A stretch of DNA of 64,000 bases from an uncultured Sphingomonadales bacterium (GCA_903848655.1 CAINGT010000007.1:1-64000), one strand, 5' to 3'. Positions 25,534 through 35,177 are shown, counted from the first letter of the stretch. The notes: generated from the sequence alone by a model not told the origin. Numbers and translations are program-made.

Positions 25534-28500
25534 GCCACGGCTCCTTTGGCCCGATCTTCGCGCGACAACAGCAGATAGAGCGCGGGCGTGGCGATGCGCG
25601 CAAACAGCGTGGAGGTTATCAGCCCGCCGATCATGGTGATCGCCAGCGGGGCATAGAGCCCGCTGCCCTCGATGGCGAGCGGCAGCAGCCCGCCAATCGC
25701 GGTGATCGAAGTCAGCAACACGGGCAAAAACCGCGTTTCGCCCGCGCGTTCGACCGCCGCGCGCACCGCCATCCCGTCACGCCGCAACTGTTCGGTAAAA
25801 TCGACCAGCAGGATCGAATTCTTGATCTCGATCCCGACGAGCGCGATCATGCCGATGGCGGCGGTAAACGACAGGCTGTTGCCTGTTACCCACAGCGCCA
25901 GCACCGCGCCGAAAAAGCCCAACGGGATCACCGTGGCAACCGCGAGCACATTGCGGAAACTGCCGAATTCCAGCACCAGCACCGCCAGAATGCCAACCGT
26001 GGCGACGACGATGGCAGGCAGCAGCCCGCCAAAGCTGCGGCTGGCGCTTTGCGCCTCACCCCCGATATCGAGGTGGTAGCCCGGCGGCAGCGGCACTTGC
26101 GCTTGCAACCGGGCAACGGCATCTTTGGTGGCTTGTGATACCAGCACGCCTTTGGCGACATAAGCCGTCAGCGTGACCGCGCGTTCGCGCTGAAACCGCT
26201 CGATTGCGCCGGGGCCGGGTTCGAGCGTTGCGCGCGCCAGCGCGGACAGCGGGATACTGCCCCCGGTCATCGTCGGCACGAACACCTGATCGAGCGCGGC
26301 GATTTCGCGGCGTTCGGCCATCGGCAACCGCACGGTGACCGGATAGCTGTCACCATCATCATCGCGCACGATGGCGGGGGTTGTGCCGCCAATCGCCAAT
26401 TGCGCTGCCTGACGCAGCGCGCCAGGCGCAATGCCGCTGGCGCGCGCGCGCGCTTCATCGACATCAAGCCGCAGATCGGTGCGCGTGGCGCGCAGCGGAT
26501 TGGCAACATCGCGCAATTGCGGCATCGCGCGCAACACGGTTTCACCGCTATTGGCCAGCCGGGTCAGCACCGCGATGTCCGGCCCGACCAGCCGCAAGGC
26601 CAGTGGCGCTTCGATCTGCGAGCCTTGCACAAATTCGATCAGTTTGATCCGTGCGCCGGGAATGCGGGCAAAATCGGCGCGCAACCGCGCCAGCACGGCG
26701 GGGCTGCTGCTATCCCACGCATGGAACGCCGCGCCGACTTCACCCAGCGCCGGGTCCTGCGCCGACGAGGGGTTGTTGTAATAGAGCTGCGGACTGCCGC
26801 GTCCGCTGTTTTCCGAAGTCCAGGCAATCGACGGTTCGCGCCGCAGCCGGTCGCCCACCGCGCGCACCACGCGGTCGGTATCGGCCAGCGCGGTGCCGCG
26901 CGGCATTTCCACGCGGACCAGGAATTGCGGCAGATCGGCGGGCGGAAACAGGCTGCTGCCAATGGCGCTGGTCAAAGGCAATGATAGCGCGGCGATCAGC
27001 GCGATCATCCCCAGCGCGCGCCACGGATGATCGAGCGCGCGGTGCAGCAGCGGGCTATAGGCGCGCTCGATCCCGCGATTGAGCGCACGCAACAGCCGAT
27101 TGCCGTGCACATCGGCGGCGCGCGGCAACACGCGGCTGGCCACAAACGGGATCAGCGTCAGCGAAACCAGCAACGATCCCGCAACCGTGCCGAGCACTGC
27201 CACCGGCAGCGAGCGGATGAATTCGCCCGATCCTTCGGGCAGCGCAATCAGCGGCAGAAACGCGAACATCAGGCAGCCGGTACAGCCCAGCACGGCCAAC
27301 GCGATCTGTCCGGTGCCTTTGATCGCGGCTTCGGTGCGGCTGGCCCCGTCGCGCAGCCAGCGCGATACGTTTTCGACCACCACAATGGCATCATCGACCA
27401 GCAGGCCGAGCGACAGCACGAACCCCGCCACCGACAACTGGTTGAGATTATACCCCGCCGCGCCCAGCACCATGACCCCGATCAGCAGCGAAACCGGGAT
27501 CGCGATCATCACCACCCCCGCCGCGCGCCAGCCCAGCGGCAGCAGCGTGATCCCGACGATCACGAACGCGAGCAGGAAATCGCGCGCCAGCAGCGTCATG
27601 CGGTGGTGGACATTGGCGCTTTGCGAAAACCCCATCTCCAGCCGCACCGTGCCCGGCAAAGTGCGGCGAAACGCGGCAGTTTCGGCGTCGATCTGCGCGG
27701 CCAGCGTGCCGATATCCTGACGGTCGGTTTGCGCGGCGGTAACCAGCAAGGCGCGATGACCATTGAACCGCACGATATGGCTGGCCTCGCCACTGTTCCA
27801 GCCGACTTGCGCGACATCGCCCACGGTCACCAGCTTGCCCCCGGAAACCGGCAGCGGCACCGCCGCGATGGCCGCCGCATCGGGAAAAGCCCCGCCATAG
27901 CGCACGGAAAAGCGGCGGTTGCCCGCGTTGACCGAGCCAATCGGGGTTTCGACCCCGGCGGCGCGCAAGGCTTCGACCACGCTGCCCGGCGCGATGCCGA
28001 GCGCGGCCAGCCGCGTGGTATCGAGCGCAACGCCGACTTCGCTGGGCGGCGCGCCATAGACTTGCGCCTCGCGAATACCGGGGATGCGCGCCAGCCGGTC
28101 GCGCAAGTTGCGCGCCCATTTGTCGAGCGAGCGCATCGGCAACACATCGCTGATTACCGCAATCTGGCTGATCGGCACATTGGTCGGGCGGGCGCGTTCG
28201 ACTTGCAGCCGGGTGATCCCGGCGGGCAGCCGCGCGCGCAAGGCGTTCACTTCGCGCACGACTTCGTCATATTTGCGGTCGGTGTTGGTGCCGTAAGTAT
28301 ATTCGGTACGAATCACCGCGACACCATCGCCGCTGGTCGATCCGATTTCGCGCACTCCATCCAGCCCGGCGAGCGCGTCTTCGATCGGTTTGGTCACTTG
28401 CGCTTCGATATCGTGCGGATTGGCCCCCGGCAGCACGGCGGTTACGATATAGAGCGGGAAATTGAGCTGCGGATCTTCGGTCTGGGGCAGCGATAGCAGC

Positions 28501-28586
28501 GTCATTAGGCCCATCGCGGCGACGAGCAGCGTGGCGAGCAGCGAAAACTGCCAGCGACCCACGGCAAAGGCGATAATCCGGGTCAT
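25530..28586 (-). CDS. Efflux RND transporter permease subunit (AcrB family)
   Basis: A 1018-residue, 12-TM proton-driven exporter. The proton-relay residues are visible: the DD pair in LGLLVDDAIVVVENVS (TM4) and the Lys in LVGIEIKNSILLVDF (TM10). Large periplasmic loops lie between TM1-2 and TM7-8. The set of this pump, MFP and NodT channel resembles HAE-type efflux rather than heavy-metal CzcA. The substrate is unknown. It overlaps its neighbours by 4 nt on both sides and is likely controlled by the divergent TetR-like regulator. Confidence 0.95.
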   Translation of the reverse strand: MTRIIAFAVGRWQFSLLATLLVAAMGLMTLLSLPQTEDPQLNFPLYIVTAVLPGANPHDIEAQVTKPIEDALAGLDGVREIGSTSGDGVAVIRTEYTYGTNTDRKYDEVVREVNALRARLPAGITRLQVERARPTNVPISQIAVISDVLPMRSLDKWARNLRDRLARIPGIREAQVYGAPPSEVGVALDTTRLAALGIAPGSVVEALRAAGVETPIGSVNAGNRRFSVRYGGAFPDAAAIAAVPLPVSGGKLVTVGDVAQVGWNSGEASHIVRFNGHRALLVTAAQTDRQDIGTLAAQIDAETAAFRRTLPGTVRLEMGFSQSANVHHRMTLLARDFLLAFVIVGITLLPLGWRAAGVVMIAIPVSLLIGVMVLGAAGYNLNQLSVAGFVLSLGLLVDDAIVVVENVSRWLRDGASRTEAAIKGTGQIALAVLGCTGCLMFAFLPLIALPEGSGEFIRSLPVAVLGTVAGSLLVSLTLIPFVASRVLPRAADVHGNRLLRALNRGIERAYSPLLHRALDHPWRALGMIALIAALSLPLTSAIGSSLFPPADLPQFLVRVEMPRGTALADTDRVVRAVGDRLRREPSIAWTSENSGRGSPQLYYNNPSSAQDPALGEVGAAFHAWDSSSPAVLARLRADFARIPGARIKLIEFVQGSQIEAPLALRLVGPDIAVLTRLANSGETVLRAMPQLRDVANPLRATRTDLRLDVDEARARASGIAPGALRQAAQLAIGGTTPAIVRDDDGDSYPVTVRLPMAERREIAALDQVFVPTMTGGSIPLSALARATLEPGPGAIERFQRERAVTLTAYVAKGVLVSQATKDAVARLQAQVPLPPGYHLDIGGEAQSASRSFGGLLPAIVVATVGILAVLVLEFGSFRNVLAVATVIPLGFFGAVLALWVTGNSLSFTAAIGMIALVGIEIKNSILLVDFTEQLRRDGMAVRAAVERAGETRFLPVLLTSITAIGGLLPLAIEGSGLYAPLAITMIGGLITSTLFARIATPALYLLLSREDRAKGAVA

Positions 28587-29641
28587 GCGCCGATCACCGT
28601 GACTGTCTGGCCTTCGCCGACGAAACCCGCCCCGCTGGTAATCACCCGCGCTCCGGCAGGCAGCCCGGCCACCAGCGCGTCGCGGTCATCAAACCCGAAA
28701 AAGCGCAAGCGCTGCCGTCGCGCCCGCCCGCCGCCGTCGATCACCCAGACGCTGGCGCTGTTGCCTTGTGCATCGATCAGCGCTTCGGCGGGGATATGCT
28801 GGTTCGGCGTAGGTGAGGGCGAGGAGGCCGGGGCAAAGGCCACCGCCGCCGGGCTGCCGCTGGCGAATGGTGCCGGGCCGGTCAGCCGCAGTTCGACCGC
28901 GACCAGCCCGGTGCGCGCTTCGGCCCCCGCGCCCACGCGCCAGACCTGTGCGCGCACCGGGGCGCTGGCCCCATCGGGCCAGACTTGCGCAGGCGCGCCG
29001 CGTCGCAAGCGTGCCGCCAGCGGCGCAGGCACATCGGCAATCGCCAGCAAGGGCGAAGTGCGATCCGCCACGCGCACCACCACTTGGCCGGGGGCGACGG
29101 TTTCGCCCGGTTCGGCCAGCCGCGCCAGTACCAGCGCGGGAAACGGTGCCTGCAACCGGGTTGACGCCAGATCATAGCGCGCTGCGGCCAGCCCCGCCGC
29201 GCTCGCCCGCGCCGCATCGCGCGCGGCGGCGGCCGCCGCCGGGCTGGTCGCGCCATCGCCCACCAGGCTGGTGATGCGGTCGGCATCGCGCTGGCTGCGC
29301 GCGGCATCGGCGGCACGCATCGCTTCGGCGGCGGCATAAGCGGTCGGCGCAAGGCGTGCCACCGTTGCACCGGCAGCGAGGGTGTCGCCGGGATGCGGCG
29401 ACAGCGCGGTGATCTGGCCAGGCAAGCGGAATGCCAGATTGGCCTCGCGGTCATAACGCAAGGTTGCGGCAAAGCGCGCAGCTGCCGGGTTGGCGGTATT
29501 GGCCGCGCTGCCGATGGTGACCGCGCGCACCGCGAGTGGCGGTGCCGCGCCGTCAGCGGCATGGGGCTGCGCAAACGCCAGCCCCAGCAATCCGGCCGCA
29601 ACCAGCGCGGCCCCCCCAGCGAGCAAGCGGCGATCAACCAC
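28583..29641 (-). CDS. Efflux RND periplasmic adaptor (membrane fusion protein)
   Basis: This 352-residue adaptor starts at GTG 29641, six nt after AAAAGGGGA; the ATG at 29692 would lie in the operator region. An N-terminal anchor (LLAGGAALVAAGLLGLAFA) is followed by lipoyl/hairpin/beta-barrel domains (FRLPGQITALSPHPGDTLAAG, LQAPFPALVLARLAEPGETV). It bridges permease and NodT channel. It is the first gene of the operon, directly downstream of tetO-like sites. Confidence 0.92.
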   Translation of the reverse strand: MVDRRLLAGGAALVAAGLLGLAFAQPHAADGAAPPLAVRAVTIGSAANTANPAAARFAATLRYDREANLAFRLPGQITALSPHPGDTLAAGATVARLAPTAYAAAEAMRAADAARSQRDADRITSLVGDGATSPAAAAAARDAARASAAGLAAARYDLASTRLQAPFPALVLARLAEPGETVAPGQVVVRVADRTSPLLAIADVPAPLAARLRRGAPAQVWPDGASAPVRAQVWRVGAGAEARTGLVAVELRLTGPAPFASGSPAAVAFAPASSPSPTPNQHIPAEALIDAQGNSASVWVIDGGGRARRQRLRFFGFDDRDALVAGLPAGARVITSGAGFVGEGQTVTVIGA

Positions 29642-29694
29642 ACCAGTTCCCCTTTTGCAGCGCGAATCGCCTTCACCGGGTCGCGCACCCACAC

Positions 29695-29751
29695 CCTATC
29701 GTTGATAGGCTATCACTGATAGGGAATCAAGCATTACCTATCAATGATCGG
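29695..29751. promoter_or_regulatory. Three tetO-like operators between RND operon and TetR gene
   Basis: Three copies of CCTATC-N3-GATAGG: 29695-29709 (perfect), 29709-29723 (GCTATC-ACT-GATAGG) and 29737-29751 (CCTATC-AAT-GATCGG, one mismatch). Dyad centres are 14 and 28 bp apart. The reverse complement of the second, CCTATCAGTGATAG, equals the core of the Tn10/pBR tet operator. They lie between the divergent starts at 29641 and 29787, ideal for repression of both. Confidence 0.85.
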
Positions 29752-29786
29752 TTGACGCACTGGCCAATCTGCGCAAGATCGCATGG

Positions 29787-30419
29787 ATGGCTCAACCCGT
29801 CCGACGCGCGCGCAGCGGTGTGCGGCGCGAACAGATCCTCGATGTCGCGCTGCACCTGTTTGCCGAACGCGGTGCGGGCAATGTGACAACGCGCCAGATC
29901 GCCCAAGCGGTCGGGATTTCGCAGCCGTCGTTGTATGCGCATTTCACCTCGGCCGATGCGATTGCCGATGAACTGTGCGTGCGCGCGTTCGATGCCTTGC
30001 ACACGCGGTTTGCCGCGATGCTCGCGGGGGTCGATGATCCGTGGCAACGCGTCGAAGCGCTGGGCCGCGCTTATATCGAATTCGGGCTGGACCATCCCGA
30101 TATGTACCGCATCGCCTTCATGCCCACGCGCCCGAACCAGCCACCGCCGGGAGTGACCTTTGATCTTGCCACGACCGATCCGGGGCTGGCGGCGGGTCTG
30201 CGCGCCTTTGCCGCTTTGCGCGATCCGATCGTGGCGATCCGGGGGCGCGATGACGATCAGGTCGCGGTGATTGCGCAAGCGATCTGGGCAGCGGTCCACG
30301 GACTGACCGCGCTATTGATCTGCAAACCCTATTTCCCGTGGGCCGAGCGCGAAGCGCTGATCGCAGCGGTGATCGCGATGACGCGCGCCTATCTGTCTGA
30401 AAACCGCGCGAGTGAATAG
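29787..30419 (+). CDS. TetR/AcrR family transcriptional regulator
   Basis: The 210-residue protein has an N-terminal TetR helix-turn-helix (about 14-60). The recognition region TTRQIAQAVGISQPSLYAHF shares Q-P-S/T-L-Y-x-H with classical TetR, consistent with the tetO-like operators 36 bp upstream. The C-terminal part (65-205) is a diverged ligand-binding domain (WHG-type TetR_C). It is expected to repress the divergent RND efflux operon and itself, released by an unknown pump substrate. Confidence 0.92.
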   Translation: MAQPVRRARSGVRREQILDVALHLFAERGAGNVTTRQIAQAVGISQPSLYAHFTSADAIADELCVRAFDALHTRFAAMLAGVDDPWQRVEALGRAYIEFGLDHPDMYRIAFMPTRPNQPPPGVTFDLATTDPGLAAGLRAFAALRDPIVAIRGRDDDQVAVIAQAIWAAVHGLTALLICKPYFPWAEREALIAAVIAMTRAYLSENRASE

Positions 30420-30421
30420 CG

Positions 30422-30994
30422 TTACTGGTGCGGCGCGGTGTCGGCGGGCGGCGCTACCGAGGCGGGGGCCGCATCATCGGCGGTGCGTTCGCGCGCGAGG
30501 CGGGCATCGTACTGTTTTTCCAGCGATTCGACCCGCACCTGTTCGGCGGCGGCATCGGCATCGACGGTTTGCAGCCGCTTTTGCCGTTCGGCGTCGATCA
30601 ACTTGGCAAAGTGCACATCGCTCGCCTGTTTGCGTTCGGCATAAGCCGCGCTGATCAGCCGCGACAGACAGCCGCTGTTGGCACCCGCGCCAATCGGAGA
30701 GCACGAATTGATCCCGGTTATGCCCACGGTTTCATAGGCCTTTACCCGTTCGGTCCAGGCCTGGTTCGACGAGGCATTGGGTTTGTCGCGCAAGGGCGCG
30801 GGGATGCGAAACCGTTCGCTCTCATTCTTGCGGGCGCAAACGGTGATCTGGTCATCGGTCGACGGCGGGCACGGGTCATCGCCGAACACGATCAACTGGT
30901 TGACTTTGTCCTCAGCCGGTGTGGCCGCGCTGACCGGCAGCGCCCATGCTGCAAAGATCGCGCAAGCAGCAACAGCAATTACCCGGTTCATCAT
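30422..30994 (-). CDS. Hypothetical secreted protein
   Basis: The 190-residue protein is unrecognised by family. A signal peptide is clear (MMNRVIAVAACAIFAAWALP, cleavage after SAA). The mature part has several cysteines (DPCPP, ITVCAR, NSCSP, SGCLSRL), then a charged helical stretch (QVRVESLEKQYDARLARE) and a Pro/Ala tail. The tandem ATGs at 30994/30991 follow GGAAGG. Similar secreted proteins of unknown role are thought to occur in sphingomonads. It converges on the TetR gene (2-nt gap). Confidence 0.7.
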   Translation of the reverse strand: MMNRVIAVAACAIFAAWALPVSAATPAEDKVNQLIVFGDDPCPPSTDDQITVCARKNESERFRIPAPLRDKPNASSNQAWTERVKAYETVGITGINSCSPIGAGANSGCLSRLISAAYAERKQASDVHFAKLIDAERQKRLQTVDADAAAEQVRVESLEKQYDARLARERTADDAAPASVAPPADTAPHQ

Positions 30995-31071
30995 GGCAGC
31001 CTTCCGAATGGGTGCCCCCCACATGCGGTAGATTGCGATTACCATAGCGCAAATCGCGCCAGGCTTGCGCA

Positions 31072-31587
31072 TCAAATTTTTTCCGACAGCCGGATCGCGG
31101 TGCGGCAGCCGAACCGGATGGCGTGAAACAGCAGCGGATAGGCCGGCGCGCGTTCGGCCCCGGCGGCAAAGGCGGCGTCGCGGTGTTCGCGTTCGTCATC
31201 GCGGAATTCGCGGATCACGCCTGCCAGTTCGGCATCGTCATCACCCAGTTCGTCCAATTGCGCGGTATAGTGCCGGTCGATTTCGGTCTCGATCGCGGCA
31301 GTGCAGGCCATCGCCGCTTCGGGTCCGATCAGCGCGGTGGCCGCGCCCAAGGCAAACCCCGCCGCCGACCACAGCGGTTGCAATAAAGTCGGGCGCACGC
31401 CGCGCTCTGCAATCATCGCGTCAAACCGCGCGCGGTGCGCCGATTCCTGCGATGCCATGCGCCGGATTTCGGCAGCATGGGGCGCGCGATCACCCATCAC
31501 TGCCAATTGCCCGGCGTAGATCCGCGTCGCCCCGAATTCGCCCGCCTGATCGACCCGGATCATCGCCTCGCGCTGCTGTTTGTCCAT
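31072..31587 (-). CDS. coq7: Demethoxyubiquinone hydroxylase (Coq7 family)
   Basis: The 171-residue di-iron enzyme hydroxylates demethoxyubiquinone in ubiquinone synthesis. Ligand motifs are complete: E17 in DQAGEFGA, E48-x2-H51 in SQESAHRA, E100 in AIETEIDRHY, and E132-x2-H135 in DDEREHRD. It begins MDKQQREAMIRVDQAGEFG, the usual start. It follows dsbB on the same strand with an 11-nt gap, continuing the proA-to-coq7 cluster. Confidence 0.94.
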   Translation of the reverse strand: MDKQQREAMIRVDQAGEFGATRIYAGQLAVMGDRAPHAAEIRRMASQESAHRARFDAMIAERGVRPTLLQPLWSAAGFALGAATALIGPEAAMACTAAIETEIDRHYTAQLDELGDDDAELAGVIREFRDDEREHRDAAFAAGAERAPAYPLLFHAIRFGCRTAIRLSEKI

Positions 31588-31598
31588 TGTCCTATCCT

Positions 31599-32078
31599 CT
31601 ATCGCCCGCGCCGCGCGAGCGTGGCAATCAGCCCCGCCGCCGCCAGCGATGCGATGCAGTTATAGCCCGCCATGCTGACCCCGAACAGCGTCCACGCGGG
31701 CACGTCGCAGCGGATCACCGGCGCGGCAAGGATCGCGGCGAGCGGATCATCCGCCAAGTTCGTGGTCGCACACGTCGTCAACCCCTGCCACCAATGGTAT
31801 TCGACCCCGGCGTGATAGCCGCCGATCACCCCGCTGGCTGCAATTCCCAGCACTGCCAGCCAGAACAGCCCGGCAGTCGCGCGCGCATCGCGCACCGAGA
31901 GCGCCGCCAGCGCGAACACCAGCGCGGCAAAATGCGCATAACGCTGCCACCAGCACATTTCGCACGGGGCGAGCGCAAAGCCATATTGCGCGATCAGCGC
32001 AGTCGCCAGCGCCCCGGCGGGCACCAGTACGGCCAGAACACGCGCCATCCGGGGCGCGGCAGCGGGGGTAAAAGCCAT
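31599..32078 (-). CDS. dsbB: Disulfide bond formation protein B
   Basis: A 159-residue inner-membrane oxidoreductase with four TMs. The first periplasmic pair is C39-x2-C42 (LAPCEMCWWQR), and the second periplasmic loop carries two cysteines (TTCATTN ... VIRCDVPAW). DsbB passes electrons from DsbA to quinone. It lies between ctpA and coq7 (a quinone gene) in a minus-strand run. Confidence 0.92.
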   Translation of the reverse strand: MAFTPAAAPRMARVLAVLVPAGALATALIAQYGFALAPCEMCWWQRYAHFAALVFALAALSVRDARATAGLFWLAVLGIAASGVIGGYHAGVEYHWWQGLTTCATTNLADDPLAAILAAPVIRCDVPAWTLFGVSMAGYNCIASLAAAGLIATLARRGR

Positions 32079-32084
32079 TCGTCG

Positions 32085-33422
32085 CTACCGTTTGCGCGCT
32101 GCGAGCGCGGGTGCGGTGGTGCGGCCAATCGTCTGGAGCGCATACCACAACTGGAAATCGTCGATGCCCTTGGCCTTCAACTGGTCGGGAGTCAGCTTGA
32201 ACCGTGGGTCTTCGTTGCTGTCGGTTTCAAGCTGCTTGTCATCCTTGATCTGGTTGACCAGATGCCCGCGCAGATCGCTTTCGCGATAGCTGCGCGCCGC
32301 GCGTTTGCGTGCATCGGGGTCGGACAACTGCGGCACGGCGATATCGGGTGTGATCCCGCCTTCCTGCACCGACCGGCCAGACGGCGTGTAATAGCGTGCG
32401 GTGGTCAGTTTGAGCGCGACATCTTTGCCCAGCGGCAACAGCGTCTGGACCGAGCCTTTGCCAAAGCTGCGCTGACCCATGATCAGCGCGCGGTGCTGGT
32501 CCTGCAACGCCCCGGCGACGATTTCCGAGGCTGAGGCCGATCCGACATCGATCAGCACGACCACCGGCAGCCCTTGGGCAATGTCACCCGGCGACGCGCT
32601 GTAACTGGCGGTATCGCGGGCATAACGCCCGCGCTGCGACACGATCAGCCCTTTGTCGAGAAACAAGTCCGACAAGGCCACCGCTTCATCGAGCAGGCCG
32701 CCGGGATCGCCGCGCAGATCGAGGATCAGTCCGGCGGGATGGCCGCCGGTCTCGGACTTGATCTTGTTCCACCCGTTCTGCACTTGCGTCGCGACATTGG
32801 CGCTGAAACTGGATACCGAAATTACCCCGATGCCATTGACCACTTTGGCATCGACCGGTTGCAGCACGATGATCTGGCGCGTGATCGTCACATCAATCGG
32901 ATCATCGCGGCCCGGTCGTACCAGCGTCAGCCGCACGCTCGTCCCCGGAACCCCTCGCATCTGATCGACCGCATCGTCGAGCGATCCGCCATAGATCAGC
33001 TTGCCATCGAGATGCGTGATGAAATCGCCGGCTTTGACCCCGGCAAGGTCCGCCGGGCTGCCTTTGGTCGGCGCGATGACTTTGACCGCGCCATCTTCGA
33101 GCGAAACGCTCAGCCCGAGCCCGCCATAAGACCCTTCGGTCTGGGTGCGCAAATTGGCGAAATCGCGCGCATCAAGATAGCTGCTGTGCGGATCGAGCGA
33201 TGCCAGCATCCCGTTGATCGCGCCTTTGACCAGTTTGTCATCATCGACCGGATCGACATAGTCGGCCTTGATCCGGTCATAGACCGCAATCAGCCGGGCA
33301 AATTCGGGCGCGGCGCGCGAATCGACCGCCGCCAGCCCCGCCGTTGCCACCGGCACGAGCGCAATTGCGGTGGCCAGCGCACCGGCGCGCAAAGCAAGGG
33401 GCAGGCGTTTCGCCATGTGCAA
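32085..33422 (-). CDS. ctpA: S41 family carboxyl-terminal processing peptidase
   Basis: This 445-residue periplasmic protease has a signal sequence, a PDZ domain (about 90-175, YGGLGLSV and GSPADLAGVKAGDFI) and an S41 catalytic domain. The Ser is in GSASASEIVAGALQDQ and the Lys in QRSFGKGSVQ, the Ser/Lys dyad. It trims C-termini of envelope proteins or cell-wall enzymes. It sits directly after the EnvC-type activator, a pairing common in alphaproteobacteria that suggests joint control of peptidoglycan hydrolysis. Confidence 0.94.
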   Translation of the reverse strand: MHMAKRLPLALRAGALATAIALVPVATAGLAAVDSRAAPEFARLIAVYDRIKADYVDPVDDDKLVKGAINGMLASLDPHSSYLDARDFANLRTQTEGSYGGLGLSVSLEDGAVKVIAPTKGSPADLAGVKAGDFITHLDGKLIYGGSLDDAVDQMRGVPGTSVRLTLVRPGRDDPIDVTITRQIIVLQPVDAKVVNGIGVISVSSFSANVATQVQNGWNKIKSETGGHPAGLILDLRGDPGGLLDEAVALSDLFLDKGLIVSQRGRYARDTASYSASPGDIAQGLPVVVLIDVGSASASEIVAGALQDQHRALIMGQRSFGKGSVQTLLPLGKDVALKLTTARYYTPSGRSVQEGGITPDIAVPQLSDPDARKRAARSYRESDLRGHLVNQIKDDKQLETDSNEDPRFKLTPDQLKAKGIDDFQLWYALQTIGRTTAPALAARKR

Positions 33423-33496
33423 CTTTCGTCAAATCCCGCGCGCGGACCGCGCCGCAGCGCTTTAGCGGTTCGGCACGGCGAATACCAGATGCGCGA

Positions 33497-34732
33497 TCAG
33501 GGCCGCAGAAACTCGGTCGGGTTCACCGGGGTGCCGTCTTTGCGCAGTTCGACCATCACGCGCGGGTGGCCGGGTTCGGCCACGCCCAGCGGCGCGCCTT
33601 GCACCACCGCCGCGCCCACCGCGACATCGATCCGCCCCAGCCCGGTAACAAGCGAAGTCCAGCCGCCGTCGTGCGTCAGGATGACGATCTGGCCATAGCC
33701 GCGATAGGCCCCGGCAAAGGCGATCCGCCCTGCCGCCGGGGCGACAACTTGCGCCTTGGCAGCGGGGGCCATTACGACATTGCGCTGCGGCCCGGTCGCC
33801 CCCGCTTCGCCAAAACCGCTCAACAAACGCCCCGAAACCGGCAGAATCCCCGAAAAAGCTGCGGGCGCTGGCACGGATGCGTCAGCCGCCACGGGCACCG
33901 CCGCCCCCGCTGCACCCAGATCGGCGGGGCGCGGCAAAGGTCCGGGCAAAGCCGCAAGCCGCATGGCCAGCGCATCGTCTTGCGCCAGTTGCGCGATCAG
34001 CGCGCCCAGATCGCGCGTCTGTTCGGCCAGCGCCAGCGCGCGATCCGCCTCGCGCCCGGCGCTACCCGATGCCGCGCGCGATGCGATGCGCTGGCGGCTT
34101 TCCATCGCCACCAGTTCGGCCTGGCGCGCCGCCAGATCGCGGCGGCTTTGCCCCAGACCGTCGGCCAGCGCGCGCGCCTGATCCTGCAAGCGACGCCCGC
34201 GTTCGAGTTCTGCGCGCAAGGCGGCGGTGCGGCGCGTGACTTCGGGCAGCATCGTTTCCAGCGTCGCGCGCAGCCACACGGTTTCGTGCAGATTGTCGGC
34301 GCGCACCAGACTGACCGCGAGCGGACGCCGCGCCAGCATCTGCAAGGCGGCGGTCAGGCGCACCAGCGGCTCTTCGCGCCGGGCCAGCCGTTCGCGCAGA
34401 TCCCGCCGCGCTTGCTCGATCACCGCGATCCGCGCATCGGCCAGCGCGATTTCGGCCTCGGCCTGCTGGATGCGCGCGGCAATCAGTGCCGCATCGCGCG
34501 CGGCACGATCAGCCGCAGCCGTCGCTGTCGCGGCTTCGCGGTCCAGCCGCGCGGTGCGCGCCTGCGCATCGGCCAGCGCGCGCGTTGCCTCGCCCATCGC
34601 AGCACCCGCTTCGCCCGACGTGGCAAACGGGCTGTCAACCGCCAGCGCCACACCCGCCAGCACGAGCGCGAACCCCGGTATTGCCCAAGCCAGCGCACGG
34701 ATCACGCGCGGCACCACGCGATCAGCCTTCAC
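33497..34732 (-). CDS. envC: Murein hydrolase activator EnvC-like (M23 domain)
   Basis: The 411-residue protein has an N-terminal membrane/signal segment (IPGFALVLAGVALA) and long coiled coils (about 40-260; ADAQARTARLDREAATATAAADRAA, RTAALRAELERGRRLQDQARAL). A degenerate LytM/M23 domain follows (about 285-400). The last contains GRIAFAGAYRGYGQIVILTHDGGWTSLVTGL but lacks the HxH zinc pair, as in EnvC, which activates amidases without being a hydrolase. It overlaps rlmH by 11 nt and precedes ctpA. Confidence 0.88.
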   Translation of the reverse strand: MKADRVVPRVIRALAWAIPGFALVLAGVALAVDSPFATSGEAGAAMGEATRALADAQARTARLDREAATATAAADRAARDAALIAARIQQAEAEIALADARIAVIEQARRDLRERLARREEPLVRLTAALQMLARRPLAVSLVRADNLHETVWLRATLETMLPEVTRRTAALRAELERGRRLQDQARALADGLGQSRRDLAARQAELVAMESRQRIASRAASGSAGREADRALALAEQTRDLGALIAQLAQDDALAMRLAALPGPLPRPADLGAAGAAVPVAADASVPAPAAFSGILPVSGRLLSGFGEAGATGPQRNVVMAPAAKAQVVAPAAGRIAFAGAYRGYGQIVILTHDGGWTSLVTGLGRIDVAVGAAVVQGAPLGVAEPGHPRVMVELRKDGTPVNPTEFLRP

Positions 34733-35159
34733 GGTGGTAGGGGTGGCCCGCCACGATGCTGGAGGCGCGCCACACTTGTTCGATCAGCATGACCCGCACC
34801 AGCATATGCGGCCACGTCATCGGTCCGAATCCGAGCAGCAAGTCGGCAGCGCCGCGCACGGCATCATCATGCCCGTCTGCCGCGCCGATCATGAACCGCA
34901 CTTCGCGCACTCCGTCATCGCGCCAGCGTTCAAGCTGGTGGGCAAATTCGCCCGACCCCAATTGTCGCCCGCGTTCGTCGAGCACCACATTGCGCCACGC
35001 TCCGGCAGGAGGTGGCGGCACTGTTCCGCCCCGGTCGGGCAATTCGGTCACGCGCAATGCACCCAGTGGACCCGTGGCGATGCGCCGGGCATACCGCTGC
35101 ACCAGGTCCGCTTCGCTGCTTTGGCCGATTTTGCCGCGCGCTATGACGTGCAACAGCAT
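34722..35159 (-). CDS. rlmH: 23S rRNA pseudouridine(1915)-N3-methyltransferase
   Basis: The 145-residue SPOUT methyltransferase begins MLLHVIARGKIG. It has the SAM-binding trefoil knot motif VRFMIGAADGH (usually IGGADG) and the C-terminal MTWPHMLVRVMLIEQVWRAS...GHPYHREG, the standard RlmH ending. It methylates helix 69 of 23S rRNA on whole ribosomes. It lies 18 nt downstream of rsfS, a conserved pairing. Confidence 0.95.
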   Translation of the reverse strand: MLLHVIARGKIGQSSEADLVQRYARRIATGPLGALRVTELPDRGGTVPPPPAGAWRNVVLDERGRQLGSGEFAHQLERWRDDGVREVRFMIGAADGHDDAVRGAADLLLGFGPMTWPHMLVRVMLIEQVWRASSIVAGHPYHREG

Positions 35160-35177
35160 TGCGCAGGCCGCACGCGA

